A stretch of 64,000 nt of DNA, taken from Salinispira pacifica (GTDB lineage: Bacteria > Spirochaetota > Spirochaetia > DSM-27196 > Salinispiraceae). Of this stretch, positions 14,897 to 24,390 are shown piece after piece. A program made the translations under genes and the position numbers. Positions within the stretch are counted from its first letter, which is position 1. Each line of letters begins with the position of its first letter. Below the pieces are notes generated by a model that did not search any database, was not told the origin of the DNA, and was given only the letters and a program-made list of their open reading frames with translations. Where the stretch lies: contig NC_023035.1 of the NCBI RefSeq assembly GCF_000507245.1, forward strand, positions 248,001-312,000, given 5' to 3'.

Positions 14897-17800
14897 ACCC
14901 CGAGTATGTGGAGTGAACTTCACTGATTGCGGTTCTGAAATAGCGGAAAAAACGCTCAGGCTTCCATGAGGGCTTCAGGCAGAGGGCCAGTTTATTCAGT
15001 TCATGCTCCTGCTCCGGGAGGCTGTGGGCCTGTTTGTTATTGCTGAGCTGAAGATAGTGCTCCACCCTCCGGAAGAAGGTATAGTACTCTGTCAACGCAT
15101 TTCCCGTTTCCCGGGGGATGAGTTGGGTCCGCTGCAGCAGCTGAAGTCCCCGCAGGCTGTTCCCGGTGAGAATTACCGGGTATTCCCCGCTGTACAGCAT
15201 CTGCATTCCCTGTATGAAAAATTCGATATCCCTGATTCCCCCGTGGTCGTTTTTCACATCAAAGCCCGGCAGCAGATTATCCTGCGCCTCCCCGGGGTCG
15301 GAACCGCTGCCTCCCACATGATGGGCTATGCTCTTTTTCCGCATGGAGTCGATATTGCTTCTGGGATCCTGTTCATCCCATACTCTGTCGAATTCAGGTT
15401 TCAGTTCCGTGAGAAGCCGTTCCCCCAGAGCCAGGCTGCCGGCCACGGGTTTCAGCTTAATAAGAGCCTGGAACTCCCAGGGATCTGCGTGTTTCCGGTA
15501 ATACTCCAGAATTGCGGGCATGGAAGAGACCAGGGGGCCGGATGCACCGTAGGGTCTGAGGCGCATGTCTACCCGGTACGCCTGTCCCTCACGGGTGAAA
15601 TCGTTCAGGCTTTTCACCATGGTCTTGAATATTCCGGTGTACAGTTTGATTTCCCCATCCCGATCCTGTGATTCATCGGGAAGATATACACAGAGAAGAT
15701 CAATGTCCGAGCTGTAATTCAGTTCCCATCCCCCCAGCTTTCCGAAGGCGAGAACCGACAATGAGCTGAGAATTTCACGCAGCCGCGGATCATTCCTTCC
15801 TTCCTGTGGCCGGAGTTCCCGGAAGGCTGCTTCCCGCAGGGCAATCTCGCAGCAGCTTCGGGCAAGGAAGGAAATTTCACCCATTATTTCCTCGATTTTC
15901 ACCCCAAGGGCAATATCCCGAACCCCTATGCGAAGGATTTCCTTTTTCCGCTGCCGCCGGAGCCGGTTCAGCCAATCATGATGGTCAGATGCAGCCAACG
16001 CCTCATTGCTCAGGGCTTCTTCCATTTCGATCTGGTTCCTCGGACGGCTGACAACTTCGGGGTCGGTGGCCCAGAAAAAGAACCCGGGGTTTTGAATCAG
16101 GGTGTCCGCCAGGAACTGGGAGCTGGAGAGCAGGCTGAACAGGATATCCATCCGTTTGGGCTGGCTGAGCAGCTGAGTGAAGTGACGCTCCTGGCTCTTC
16201 AGCCGTGCGGTGAACTGTTCCCAATTGTTCAGAGCCATATCCGGGTCTGCGCTTCGTGATATCCTCTCCCAGACAAGAATTGCCAGCCGGATGAAATGTT
16301 CACCGTTCACATCCCGCTGGGCGATGTTCTGAATGTTCACCATGGCTTTCTGACCGTCCTGGAAGCCTGACAGGCGGAAGAATTCATCCATCTCATCGGG
16401 GTCCAGGCCGTCGCTGATAACGATATCCACAATGGTGAGTTTCCGCTTCCCGGGGATGGCTTCCCGGCCGAGATGACGCTCCACAAATTGCCGCACCCTG
16501 GCGCTGTGGGTTTCGAAGTCGATGGTCAGCTGATCGGCCTCACTCAGACCTTCCCGGGTTTTGTAGCCGATTCTCCGGGCCAGATGCCGGTACTCCCGGT
16601 CATGCTGGGGGGGAAGAAAAAGGTCCTCGGCGTTCCCCCTGAGCATCCGCAGCCCGTTGATCAGATTGCGGTGAAAGCGGTAGGCCTGGATCATTGCCTG
16701 GGTTTCCGAATCATCGATGGTGCCCAGATTGTGCAGACTTTTCAGTGCGTCGTGGATTCCCGGTCCCCTGAGAGACTCATGCTTCCGTCCGTGAATCACC
16801 TGGAGAATCTGAACGTTGTATTCCAGGTCAACCAGTCCGCCGGGGCTGAATTTGGCATTGATTCTCCCTTCCTTGAGCTTTTCCCTGAGCTGAAGCTGAC
16901 GCAGATCCCTGAGTTCCGGTACGATGATGGCGTCGCTTTCGTACAGAATGTGATTTCTGATGCTCAGGCATTCCCGTCCCAGCTCCGGGCTCCCTCCCAG
17001 ATGCCGCATCCGCACCAGGGCCAGACGCTCGGCACTGTGGGCCTTGCCCCCTTCCCGGAAGTATTCGCTGAATTTGTCCAGCTTCACCGCCACCGGGCCG
17101 TCCTCTCCATGGGGACGCAGGCGAAGATCCACCTGGAAAATGCCTTCTTTTTTGGCGCTGATCATCCCGCCGGCCCGTTTGAACATCTTTTCGAAAAAAT
17201 CCCGGTTGGCAATGGACTTTTCACCGTCGCTGTGACCGTTGTCGGAAAACACAAACATCAGTTCCAGATCGCTGGCATATCCCAGGGCTTTTCCCCCCAG
17301 CTTGCCCAGGCCGAACACCGCCCATTCCGCTTCCAGGCCCCCGGCGCTCCGGGGAATGCCGTATCGGCCGGTCATTTCAAGCCATGCAAGCCGGCAGGCC
17401 GCCCGGACCACAGCCTCCGCCAGGGTGCTCAGCCGGCGGGAGAGAAAGAAAAAGTCCAGATCCCGGATGGTGATGTGGTCCATGTCGATAAGAAAGCTTT
17501 CCCGGTTTTTAAATTCATTCAATGCGGCGGTCATTGCGGCGATGTCCGGGGAACCGGGATCCGGGCCCCGTGCTTCATCCAGCTTGTTTCCCAGGGCTTC
17601 TTCCAGGCTGTCTTCCGGGGTGCTGAGCAGATGCCGTTTATCCAGATTTTTCAGCATGGGGACGATGCTGTCCCGCTGAATCCTGATGAAATCCTCCCAG
17701 AGAAAGTCACTGGTTCCCAGAAGCCGTGCCAGTTCTCCATGGAAGCCGCTGGAAGCCAGCAGCTGCCGGAAGTCTTCGGCGGCATCCAGTTGCTGAACAT

Positions 17801-18707
17801 CCTGAATGAGGCTGTCGAAGCGCTCCAGAGCCTTCGCCGGGTCCGGCGCCTTGTCCAGGAAGTAGGTGAATTGCTTTGAGATGAGAATGGAAAGTTTGAT
17901 CCGGTTCAGGACCCGCTCGTTCTTGATGGGTTTACCTTTGCGGTCGGTGAATTCTATGGTATCCACCAGCCGGCCGTTCCGGGTTTCTATGTGAACGTGT
18001 TCTATGCGGAGACGGTGAAGATTGAGAACCGTGCTCAAACTGTACAAAAAAAACGGCGTATCCGAAGATTTCACTTCAATTGCGGTGGAATGCTCTTTTT
18101 GTATGATCTGCAGGTGTATGGGATTCAGCAGGGTGCCGCTTCCGGGAACTGAATTCTGAATCCTCTGGCTGACCAGTTCAATAACCCTCTGCTGGATGGA
18201 TACCGGGTGCACCGGGCTCCCTCCTGGTCGGGCGGGAGACTCCAGAAGCTGATAAAACTCCCTGATATGTTCTTCCACCTGGGCGATCCAGCTGTGCATT
18301 CCGCCGCTTCCGGAGATGTTTCCGGAAAAGTGGTCGATGATCACCCTTCTGCCGCCGATATTCCGGCTGGTGGCGATGGTCCCTTCTCGGATATTCATCC
18401 CGGCGGCCGCCAGCACCCCTACCAGAATGCTGAACAGCAAATCGTGATCGTATCCGATTACATAGAGGGATATTTCCCATCCCTCCATGGTGTCTTTCCT
18501 GTCCACAATGAAGTGAACGGGATGGTCTGTCTGAAGACTCTGCATGCCCCGGATAATCCGGGGTAAATCTCTTCTTGGAAACCTGCGGATGCCGTCCCCC
18601 GGCAAGGCCTGAACCAGACGTTCCACATCATGAGTTTCCAGCTCCGGGGATTTCGCGCAAATTTCCTGTATCAGATCGTTATTGCTTGCCTGCATATTCG
18701 GGTACAT
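14880..18707 (-). CDS. glnE: glutamine synthetase adenylyltransferase with N-terminal ACT-like domains
   Basis: A 1275-residue protein, about 330 longer than the E. coli enzyme. It is expected to add and remove AMP on the GlnA tyrosine. ACT-like domains lie at about 78-130 and 208-258. The first nucleotidyltransferase core is at about 460-690 (FGLGKLGG, D480/E482 in SDLEL, DLRLRPHGEDGP) and the second at about 980-1240 (FGKLGGWELNYSSDIDL with D1001/D1003, DMRLRPYGASGPL). By eye the first resembles the C-terminal adenylylating half of E. coli GlnE and the second its N-terminal de-adenylylating half, so the order seems swapped. ACT domains are normally in GlnD, suggesting direct glutamine sensing. 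The start overlaps the DUF2156 gene by 29 bp, implying coupling; an ATG at 18695 is the alternative. Confidence 0.9.
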   Translation of the reverse strand: MYPNMQASNNDLIQEICAKSPELETHDVERLVQALPGDGIRRFPRRDLPRIIRGMQSLQTDHPVHFIVDRKDTMEGWEISLYVIGYDHDLLFSILVGVLAAAGMNIREGTIATSRNIGGRRVIIDHFSGNISGSGGMHSWIAQVEEHIREFYQLLESPARPGGSPVHPVSIQQRVIELVSQRIQNSVPGSGTLLNPIHLQIIQKEHSTAIEVKSSDTPFFLYSLSTVLNLHRLRIEHVHIETRNGRLVDTIEFTDRKGKPIKNERVLNRIKLSILISKQFTYFLDKAPDPAKALERFDSLIQDVQQLDAAEDFRQLLASSGFHGELARLLGTSDFLWEDFIRIQRDSIVPMLKNLDKRHLLSTPEDSLEEALGNKLDEARGPDPGSPDIAAMTAALNEFKNRESFLIDMDHITIRDLDFFFLSRRLSTLAEAVVRAACRLAWLEMTGRYGIPRSAGGLEAEWAVFGLGKLGGKALGYASDLELMFVFSDNGHSDGEKSIANRDFFEKMFKRAGGMISAKKEGIFQVDLRLRPHGEDGPVAVKLDKFSEYFREGGKAHSAERLALVRMRHLGGSPELGRECLSIRNHILYESDAIIVPELRDLRQLQLREKLKEGRINAKFSPGGLVDLEYNVQILQVIHGRKHESLRGPGIHDALKSLHNLGTIDDSETQAMIQAYRFHRNLINGLRMLRGNAEDLFLPPQHDREYRHLARRIGYKTREGLSEADQLTIDFETHSARVRQFVERHLGREAIPGKRKLTIVDIVISDGLDPDEMDEFFRLSGFQDGQKAMVNIQNIAQRDVNGEHFIRLAILVWERISRSADPDMALNNWEQFTARLKSQERHFTQLLSQPKRMDILFSLLSSSQFLADTLIQNPGFFFWATDPEVVSRPRNQIEMEEALSNEALAASDHHDWLNRLRRQRKKEILRIGVRDIALGVKIEEIMGEISFLARSCCEIALREAAFRELRPQEGRNDPRLREILSSLSVLAFGKLGGWELNYSSDIDLLCVYLPDESQDRDGEIKLYTGIFKTMVKSLNDFTREGQAYRVDMRLRPYGASGPLVSSMPAILEYYRKHADPWEFQALIKLKPVAGSLALGERLLTELKPEFDRVWDEQDPRSNIDSMRKKSIAHHVGGSGSDPGEAQDNLLPGFDVKNDHGGIRDIEFFIQGMQMLYSGEYPVILTGNSLRGLQLLQRTQLIPRETGNALTEYYTFFRRVEHYLQLSNNKQAHSLPEQEHELNKLALCLKPSWKPERFFRYFRTAISEVHSTYSGFIQGD

Positions 18708-19623
18708 CCTGTCGGTTCAGGGTATGGAAGGGCATTTCCACCTCTCCCATTGTACATACCCGGTATTTTTTAATGAACCCGGCGGGACGGTAGGTCATTT
18801 TGGCCTGGCGGAGGCCCTCGTCTCCAAGGTCCTGCTCCCGGTTGATGTATTTATAGCATTTGGGAAGAACTGCGGCGTAGGCCCGGTTGATGAACTGATA
18901 AATGCCCTTATATTCCCCCAGAGCCTTTTCGATGTGAATTACATATGTGCTCTTTTTTGATATGCCTTCACCCATGGTGTATGCTGCGGGCTTACCGTCA
19001 ACATAGATCATGTATCCGTTCAGCTCCAGGAAATCCTTCAGTTCCAAGGCCTCTTTACTTTCTTTGTAGTCACCTTCATCTTCCCTGCCTTCCCGCCATT
19101 TTTCCAGGACTGCAAAGGCATCATCCACGTTGTCGTTGCAAAGGGGCCGCTCTTCATAGGAATAATTATTGAGAAAGGCGTTAATCTGATTCCGTTTTTT
19201 ATGATATTTTTTGCCTTTCAGGGTGGCCAGGTCTTCTCTGAGGTAGAGGTAATCGAAGTTGTCCCGGTCTTCACAGACATTGTAGCCCAAACCCTCCAGC
19301 CAGATCCGGGCTTCATCCGCCCGTTCTTCGTTCAGGTTTTTAATATAATCGGCTTCTTCCAGAAGACGCTTTCTCAGCTCTCCGTCATTGGGGAAGCCCA
19401 TGGGGAGGCTGTAGAAGGTTTTTCCATCCTTTTTGCCTTTGATGAGCAGTTTGTCATCGGGAAGCCAGCTGAGCTGGTACTCATAGTGGTTTCGGAAGAG
19501 GAACAGGCCGGTGAACGTGAACTCGGAAACCCCTCCGGCCTCATTATTGAGTCTGGGGTACAGTTCTTTTTTAAAATCCTTATGAATATTTGAAAATTCC
19601 GGATATTCTGGTATGTGTTGCAT
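18679..19623 (-). CDS. DUF2156 (phosphatidylglycerol lysyltransferase C-domain-like) protein
   Basis: A 314-residue protein of the DUF2156 family, whose fold is a pair of GNAT-like domains also found in LPG synthases that move amino acids from aminoacyl-tRNA to lipids. Seen here are DKLLIKGKKDGKTFYSLPMG near the N-terminus, the conserved RDNFDYLYLREDLATLKGKK followed by YHKKRNQINAF, and C-terminal INREQDLGDEGLRQAKMTYRPAGFIKKY. There is no membrane domain, so it is a soluble stand-alone version with unknown substrate. The ATG at 19623 has no Shine-Dalgarno sequence but a well-placed promoter. Its last 29 bp overlap glnE, so the two are probably co-expressed. Confidence 0.75.
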   Translation of the reverse strand: MQHIPEYPEFSNIHKDFKKELYPRLNNEAGGVSEFTFTGLFLFRNHYEYQLSWLPDDKLLIKGKKDGKTFYSLPMGFPNDGELRKRLLEEADYIKNLNEERADEARIWLEGLGYNVCEDRDNFDYLYLREDLATLKGKKYHKKRNQINAFLNNYSYEERPLCNDNVDDAFAVLEKWREGREDEGDYKESKEALELKDFLELNGYMIYVDGKPAAYTMGEGISKKSTYVIHIEKALGEYKGIYQFINRAYAAVLPKCYKYINREQDLGDEGLRQAKMTYRPAGFIKKYRVCTMGEVEMPFHTLNRQDVPEYAGKQ

Positions 19624-19629
19624 ACCAGT

Positions 19630-19658
19630 AATATATGCGATTCCCCGGCTCCGGGCAA
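19630..19658 (-). promoter_or_regulatory. promoter of DUF2156-glnE, leaderless geometry
   Basis: On the minus strand, TTGCCC (19658-19653), a 17-bp spacer and TATATT (19635-19630) end 6 nt before the ATG at 19623. Confidence 0.5.
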
Positions 19659-19721
19659 ACATAAACATGTGTATATGCAAGAAGATTGTCCTGATTGAGA
19701 GGAATCCGAGGAGAATAATAG

Positions 19722-20975
19722 ATGCTGCAGAACATAGACCTGGACAGAGAATGGTTTGAAGAACGGCTGTTGGAACGTTTTGTGCGATACGCCAAAGTGC
19801 ATACCACCAGCGACCCCCACGCTGAAGGGACGCCAAGTACGGAGCGCCAGTGGGTACTGGCCAAACTCCTGGAACAGGAACTGAAGGAATTGGGCCTGAA
19901 GGAAGTTGAGCTTACAGAATACTGCAACCTTGTGGGACGCCTTCCCGCCAATATCAAAACAGATGCAGATCCGGTGATGTTTCTGGCTCACATGGATACC
20001 GCACCGGATTTTTCCGGAGAGAATGTAAATCCCCGGATTCACGCCGACTATGACGGTGGGGTGATCCGCCTGAACGACGAGTATCAGCTGGATCCCCGGG
20101 ATAATCCCCTGCTGAAGGATTATCTGGGCGATACTGTGATTACCACCGACGGAAACACCCTTCTGGGGGCGGATGATAAGGCGGGGATTGCCGAAATTAT
20201 GACCGCCCTTGAGTATCTGGTGGAGCATCCGGATATCAGCCACGGCGATGTGGAGGTTGTCTTCACCCCGGATGAGGAGATCGGGAAGGGAACCGTGAAA
20301 TTTCCCGGGGATCTTGTCCGATCGAAGTTCGGCTTCACCCTGGACGGTGACACCGAGGGGAGCTACAACGCCCAGTGTTTCAATGCCTTTGCCATTGATG
20401 TTGAGTTCACCGGCGTGATGATCCATCCCGGGTACGCCAGGGGAGAAATGGTCAATGCCATTGCCATGGCTTCCCATTTTGCGGCCATGCTGCCCGGGCA
20501 GGAAACCCCCGAGGCAACCGACGGCGACTACGGCTTCTACGCTCTCAGGGAGATCAGCGGAACCATGGAGTCTGCCAAACTGGGGATCTTCATCAGGGAT
20601 TTCAGCATGGATGAGATTACCCGGCGGATAGCGTATCTTGAGCAGCTTGGAAAAACCGTGGAAATGAAGTTCCCCGGAAGCAGGGTGCAAATCAGCACAA
20701 CCCAGCGCTATCTGAACCTGAAGCAGTTTCTCGAAGGTTCTCCCTGGGTAATTGAAACTCTGGAGGAAGCCATACGTGATACCGGCATGGAGCCGGTTCA
20801 AAAGAGCATCAGGGGAGGCACCGACGGTGCACGGCTGTCTGAAATGGGTTTTCCCACCCCCAATATATTCGCAGGAGGCCTGAATTTTCACAGCCGGTTT
20901 GAATGGGTGGGACTGAGAGCCATGGTCCGGGCATCAAAGGTGGTGCTGAACATTATTCAGCGCTGGTCCGCCTGA
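19722..20975 (+). CDS. pepT: peptidase T-like tripeptide aminopeptidase (M20)
   Basis: A 417-residue cytosolic di-zinc aminopeptidase that removes N-terminal residues from tripeptides. Metal and catalytic motifs of M20B are visible: AHMDTAPD, LLGADDKAG, FTPDEEIG, TLDGDTEG, and the C-terminal metal ligand in GGLNFHSRFEW. Length is typical for PepT. GAGGAG lies 8 nt upstream of the ATG. It is divergent from the DUF2156-glnE unit and convergent with alr. Peptide scavenging fits a fermentative lifestyle. Confidence 0.92.
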   Translation: MLQNIDLDREWFEERLLERFVRYAKVHTTSDPHAEGTPSTERQWVLAKLLEQELKELGLKEVELTEYCNLVGRLPANIKTDADPVMFLAHMDTAPDFSGENVNPRIHADYDGGVIRLNDEYQLDPRDNPLLKDYLGDTVITTDGNTLLGADDKAGIAEIMTALEYLVEHPDISHGDVEVVFTPDEEIGKGTVKFPGDLVRSKFGFTLDGDTEGSYNAQCFNAFAIDVEFTGVMIHPGYARGEMVNAIAMASHFAAMLPGQETPEATDGDYGFYALREISGTMESAKLGIFIRDFSMDEITRRIAYLEQLGKTVEMKFPGSRVQISTTQRYLNLKQFLEGSPWVIETLEEAIRDTGMEPVQKSIRGGTDGARLSEMGFPTPNIFAGGLNFHSRFEWVGLRAMVRASKVVLNIIQRWSA

Positions 20976-21036
20976 TGAGCCGATGCCGCTATTCCGGAGT
21001 GCCCGGGCGTGGGTCCCGGAAAACCGCATGCATCGA

Positions 21037-22182
21037 TTACATGTACACCCTCTGAACCCGGGGACTGATCCCGCAGGTGATTTCGTAGGCAATGGTGCCT
21101 GCCTTGTCGGCCAGGGTTGAGGCCGTCTCGGCTCCGGGGCTGAATCCGAAGAGAACGGCATCGCTGTAGCGCTGCACCGGGGTTCGGGGACCGCAGTCAA
21201 CCATGCATTGATCCATGCAGATTCTGCCTACCTGGGGCAGTTGCCGTCCCTCAATGAGAACGGCGGCGTTATTGGAGACGATCCTGGGGTATCCGTCGGC
21301 GTACCCGGCGTTGACGGTGGCTATCCAGCTTTCCTCATTGCTGGTCCAGGTGTGTCCGTAGGAAATTGACGTCCCCGGGGGAACCTTCTTTACAAAGGTC
21401 ACAGGAGCCCGCAGTTCCATAACCGGCTTCAGCTCCATGTTTCGCCGGGTGAGTTCCTCTGCGAAGGCTGAATCCGGGGCGTACCCGTATGCTGCGATCC
21501 CCGGCCGCATCATGCTGCTTCCGTCATCTCCGTGGAAAAGGATCCCCCCCGAATTGGCTCCGTGAACAAATTCCGGCGCCATCCCCCTGGACTCCAGCTC
21601 CTCAGCTGCGGCCTTCAGCAATGCCGCCTGCCTGGGAGCCAGGCTGTCGCCGGGATCATCGCTCAGGGGAAAGTGGGTTGCCAGGCCGGCAATGCGGAAC
21701 CCCGGGGTGGAGAAGACGGCCTTGGCCAGAGCAGGAATATCCTCCGGCGGGCAGCCCAGCCTGCCCATACCGGTATCGGTTTTCACATGGATTCCCAGAT
21801 CAGGAGCTTCATCTGAAATGACGGCCTGTTTCAGAAGGAGGTTCCGGCATTCCGCCAGCTCGTGGAAATAATCAAGGTCGCTGACAAAGGGTTCGATGTT
21901 CCGGGTGAACAGAAACTCTTCTTCACCCCGGTCCGCAATGCTGAACAGGAAAATTCGTGAACCGATGCCCGCTTCCCGGAGTTCCACTGCTTCTGAGACC
22001 CTGGCTACTCCAAAGTGCCGAATGCCCCAGGCTTCCGCCTCACGGGCCATTCGTACTGCGCCGTGACCGTATGCGTCGGCCTTTACAGCCAGGCACAGGG
22101 GCCGTCGGCCAGCCTGCTTCTGGAGTACTGAAAGATTATGCCGGAAATTTTCAAGGTTGATGATGGCCCTGGTCTGTGTCAT
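21037..22182 (-). CDS. alr: alanine racemase
   Basis: A 381-residue PLP enzyme that interconverts L- and D-alanine for peptidoglycan. The PLP lysine is in CLAVKADAYGHG near the N-terminus, the catalytic tyrosine is in GTSISYGHTW, and conserved MRPGIAAYGY and GYADGYPR are present. The ATG at 22182 gives the family length; a longer in-frame reading adds 112 non-homologous residues crossing the divergent promoter. There is no Shine-Dalgarno sequence, but a promoter ends 7 nt upstream. It is transcribed alone. Confidence 0.95.
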   Translation of the reverse strand: MTQTRAIINLENFRHNLSVLQKQAGRRPLCLAVKADAYGHGAVRMAREAEAWGIRHFGVARVSEAVELREAGIGSRIFLFSIADRGEEEFLFTRNIEPFVSDLDYFHELAECRNLLLKQAVISDEAPDLGIHVKTDTGMGRLGCPPEDIPALAKAVFSTPGFRIAGLATHFPLSDDPGDSLAPRQAALLKAAAEELESRGMAPEFVHGANSGGILFHGDDGSSMMRPGIAAYGYAPDSAFAEELTRRNMELKPVMELRAPVTFVKKVPPGTSISYGHTWTSNEESWIATVNAGYADGYPRIVSNNAAVLIEGRQLPQVGRICMDQCMVDCGPRTPVQRYSDAVLFGFSPGAETASTLADKAGTIAYEITCGISPRVQRVYM

Positions 22183-22189
22183 GGTTTTC

Positions 22190-22218
22190 AGTGTAACCCG
22201 CCGGCCCGGGTGCTGCAA
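22190..22218 (-). promoter_or_regulatory. alr promoter, leaderless geometry
   Basis: On the minus strand, TTGCAG (22218-22213), a 17-bp spacer and TACACT (22195-22190) end 7 nt before the alr ATG. Confidence 0.5.
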
Positions 22219-22300
22219 TAACTCCATGCCGGACGTGTGAAACCTGTGGTGTATCTGTTTCCCGGCGGAAATATCAATATTCAAAGAAATTTTCCGCTCT

Positions 22301-22329
22301 TTGGCTTTTTTCCGTATCCGTGCTATATT
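22301..22329 (+). promoter_or_regulatory. promoter of the 22346 lipoprotein gene
   Basis: TTGGCT (22301-22306), a 17-bp spacer and TATATT (22324-22329) give a start near 22336, leaving only about 10 nt before the ATG with a weak GGA. Confidence 0.5.
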
Positions 22330-22345
22330 ATTTGTGGAAAAACAT

Positions 22346-24271
22346 ATGAAAATTGCAAGACCGTTTTCCATTACCATTCTCCTCTCTCTGCTGGTACTCT
22401 CCGGCTGCGATACGGGATCATTTTTCATGACTTCCTCCGGGGAAGGCAGCATTTCTGTAGATACCGTGGAGCCTGCATCTTTTGTGGAGGCAGACGGAAG
22501 CATCCCCGTAACATTCAACAGCGATAGAAGCAGTGAAGAACCTGATCTTATCAGGCTCAGTGTGGAAGACGAGGCGGGAACGGTACTCCATGAGAGGGAA
22601 TTCTCCCGGGGGACACCGGATTTTCCCGAAATTCCCGATCTTCAGCTGGACGAACTTGAACTGCCCCGGGGCAGAGTGTATGTGATCAATCTTGAATTTT
22701 TCCGTGAAGGCGAGTTCCTCCACCAGGAAGACAGCTGGTTCTTTTATGGCGCTGAACCAACGGATATTCGACAGGTCACTGTCAGCCCCCACTCCGCCGC
22801 CCCCGGAGAAGAGGTAAAAGTCCTTGTGGAAATCGGTTCAGATCCCTCGGTTTCGCCGTACCTGCAGTTCCGGATGGACGGGGATGTGGTGTATGAAGGG
22901 TTGGCAGAAACATCCAGCATTGAATTTGAACTTACCGCCCCGGAACAGGGGGGCGTATACGATCTCAGGCTGGATCTCTACCCGTGGTTTGACAGCAGAA
23001 TAGATGAAGACAGTTCTTCAACCATTCACCAGACCCTGGAGATGCTGGTAATCCAGCCGAGAAATAATGAAAGTCCCCGGGGGGTTCGCCAGATTACCCG
23101 GGATGATTCTCTTTCCCCGGAGACCGCTCCGTTTTTCTACAACAATGACCGGGTGGCTACGGGGATCCAGCTCAATTTCTCCTCTACAGAACAGGAATCC
23201 AGCCCGGTTGCCCGGACTGAAGATGGATCGGGCTCGGCAGAGGATGACGACTCCCTCACGGAAGCATTGTTATTCAGCCTCTCGGATGGAGGACTGGGAA
23301 TTCGGGCGGTTGCCGAAGATGATGACCTGCTGTTTCATATCCGCTATCGGTTCCAGACCTCCCAAACTTCCGCTGACGAATCGGGGAATCAGAGATCACG
23401 GAACATTGAACGGCCGGTTTTTGAGAAAACAGTACGCATAGAGCGGGCAGTCAGTTCACGGTCCGCCGCATTGACCATGGATATTCTGGAAAGCGACAGG
23501 CATCTTACGCTTCTGGTCTCTGCAGCAGGGAAACTCCTGTACGGAGAACTGCTGTATTTCGATGATTTTGCCTCCGTTGAACCTGCAGACAGTGACGACG
23601 GTCCCGGAGAATTCGCGACTGAGGGTCGCATTGGTCCGGGAGTGTCGCTGCTGGAGTTGACTCCCCTGGCGGAGAGTTCAGATCTTGAAAGCCTGTTTCA
23701 GATGATACTCAGAAAGAAATACGGCAACTTTATTTTATTCGCTGAGGGATTTGAGTTTGCATCATCGGTGAATAATGCCATCAGTTACTCCGATCAGGCT
23801 TTTATCCAGGACGGATATCTGGTGCTACCCCCCGGAGCATGGGTTGAACTGCCCGGATTTGCCCTTGATGAGTATCTGGTAAATGTAGCTGCGGAATTCC
23901 ATGATGATGATTCTCTTCGGGGAACCAAACTGGAATTGGTTCAGCTGCAATCTTCCGAGGATTCTGAATCAGCTTCATCGGTATTCAGCCTGAACGGTGC
24001 CGGAGAAGTTTCTGTGGAAGGCGTATCCATGATGCGCATTCCCGCGCCGGACAGCGTATTCGAGTTTACCCTTTCCCAGAAGGATGAGCTTCTCTCCCTG
24101 GTGTTTCCCCAGGTGAGTGAAAATGGATTGAATATTCCCGTGAACCGGGGAGGCCTCTACCGTCTGTATATCAACCGTCAAAGCGAAGCCCAGCTTCAGA
24201 TCAGACTGGATTCCGTTCAGGCCACCAATACCGCCGATGAGCTGGTAGACCGGGTTTTTGACGGAATCTGA
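22346..24271 (+). CDS. large lipoprotein of unknown function
   Basis: A 641-residue predicted lipoprotein. The signal segment ends in the lipobox LVLSGC (about residues 16-21). The remainder is acidic and beta-rich, with Ig-like stretches such as VSPHSAAPGEEVKVLVEIG and APEQGGVYDLRLDLYPW, then a C-terminal part predicted as beta-sandwich (LPPGAWVELPGFALDEYLVN). No family was recognised. The start at ATG 22346 precedes the signal peptide directly. It is followed after 120 bp by another exported protein with its own promoter, so it is probably a separate unit at the head of a cluster of envelope genes. Confidence 0.7.
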   Translation: MKIARPFSITILLSLLVLSGCDTGSFFMTSSGEGSISVDTVEPASFVEADGSIPVTFNSDRSSEEPDLIRLSVEDEAGTVLHEREFSRGTPDFPEIPDLQLDELELPRGRVYVINLEFFREGEFLHQEDSWFFYGAEPTDIRQVTVSPHSAAPGEEVKVLVEIGSDPSVSPYLQFRMDGDVVYEGLAETSSIEFELTAPEQGGVYDLRLDLYPWFDSRIDEDSSSTIHQTLEMLVIQPRNNESPRGVRQITRDDSLSPETAPFFYNNDRVATGIQLNFSSTEQESSPVARTEDGSGSAEDDDSLTEALLFSLSDGGLGIRAVAEDDDLLFHIRYRFQTSQTSADESGNQRSRNIERPVFEKTVRIERAVSSRSAALTMDILESDRHLTLLVSAAGKLLYGELLYFDDFASVEPADSDDGPGEFATEGRIGPGVSLLELTPLAESSDLESLFQMILRKKYGNFILFAEGFEFASSVNNAISYSDQAFIQDGYLVLPPGAWVELPGFALDEYLVNVAAEFHDDDSLRGTKLELVQLQSSEDSESASSVFSLNGAGEVSVEGVSMMRIPAPDSVFEFTLSQKDELLSLVFPQVSENGLNIPVNRGGLYRLYINRQSEAQLQIRLDSVQATNTADELVDRVFDGI

Positions 24272-24323
24272 TCCTCAGTTTCGTATCAGTATGCACTTTT
24301 TCGAAAAACTGTTCTCCTGATCG

Positions 24324-24352
24324 TTGAAAACCGACAGCGCCGCAGCTACTAT
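24324..24352 (+). promoter_or_regulatory. promoter of the FlgT/LPP20-like cluster
   Basis: TTGAAA (24324-24329), a 17-bp spacer and TACTAT (24347-24352) predict a start near 24360, about 30 nt before the ATG at 24391. Confidence 0.6.
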
Positions 24353-24390
24353 TTCAGTATCAGAATAAAAAGATTAGAACAGGAACCCGA

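Noticed and set aside
22183-22518. 112-residue N-terminal extension of Alr
   Set aside because: It overlaps the divergent lipoprotein gene and its promoter; the family start is at 22182.
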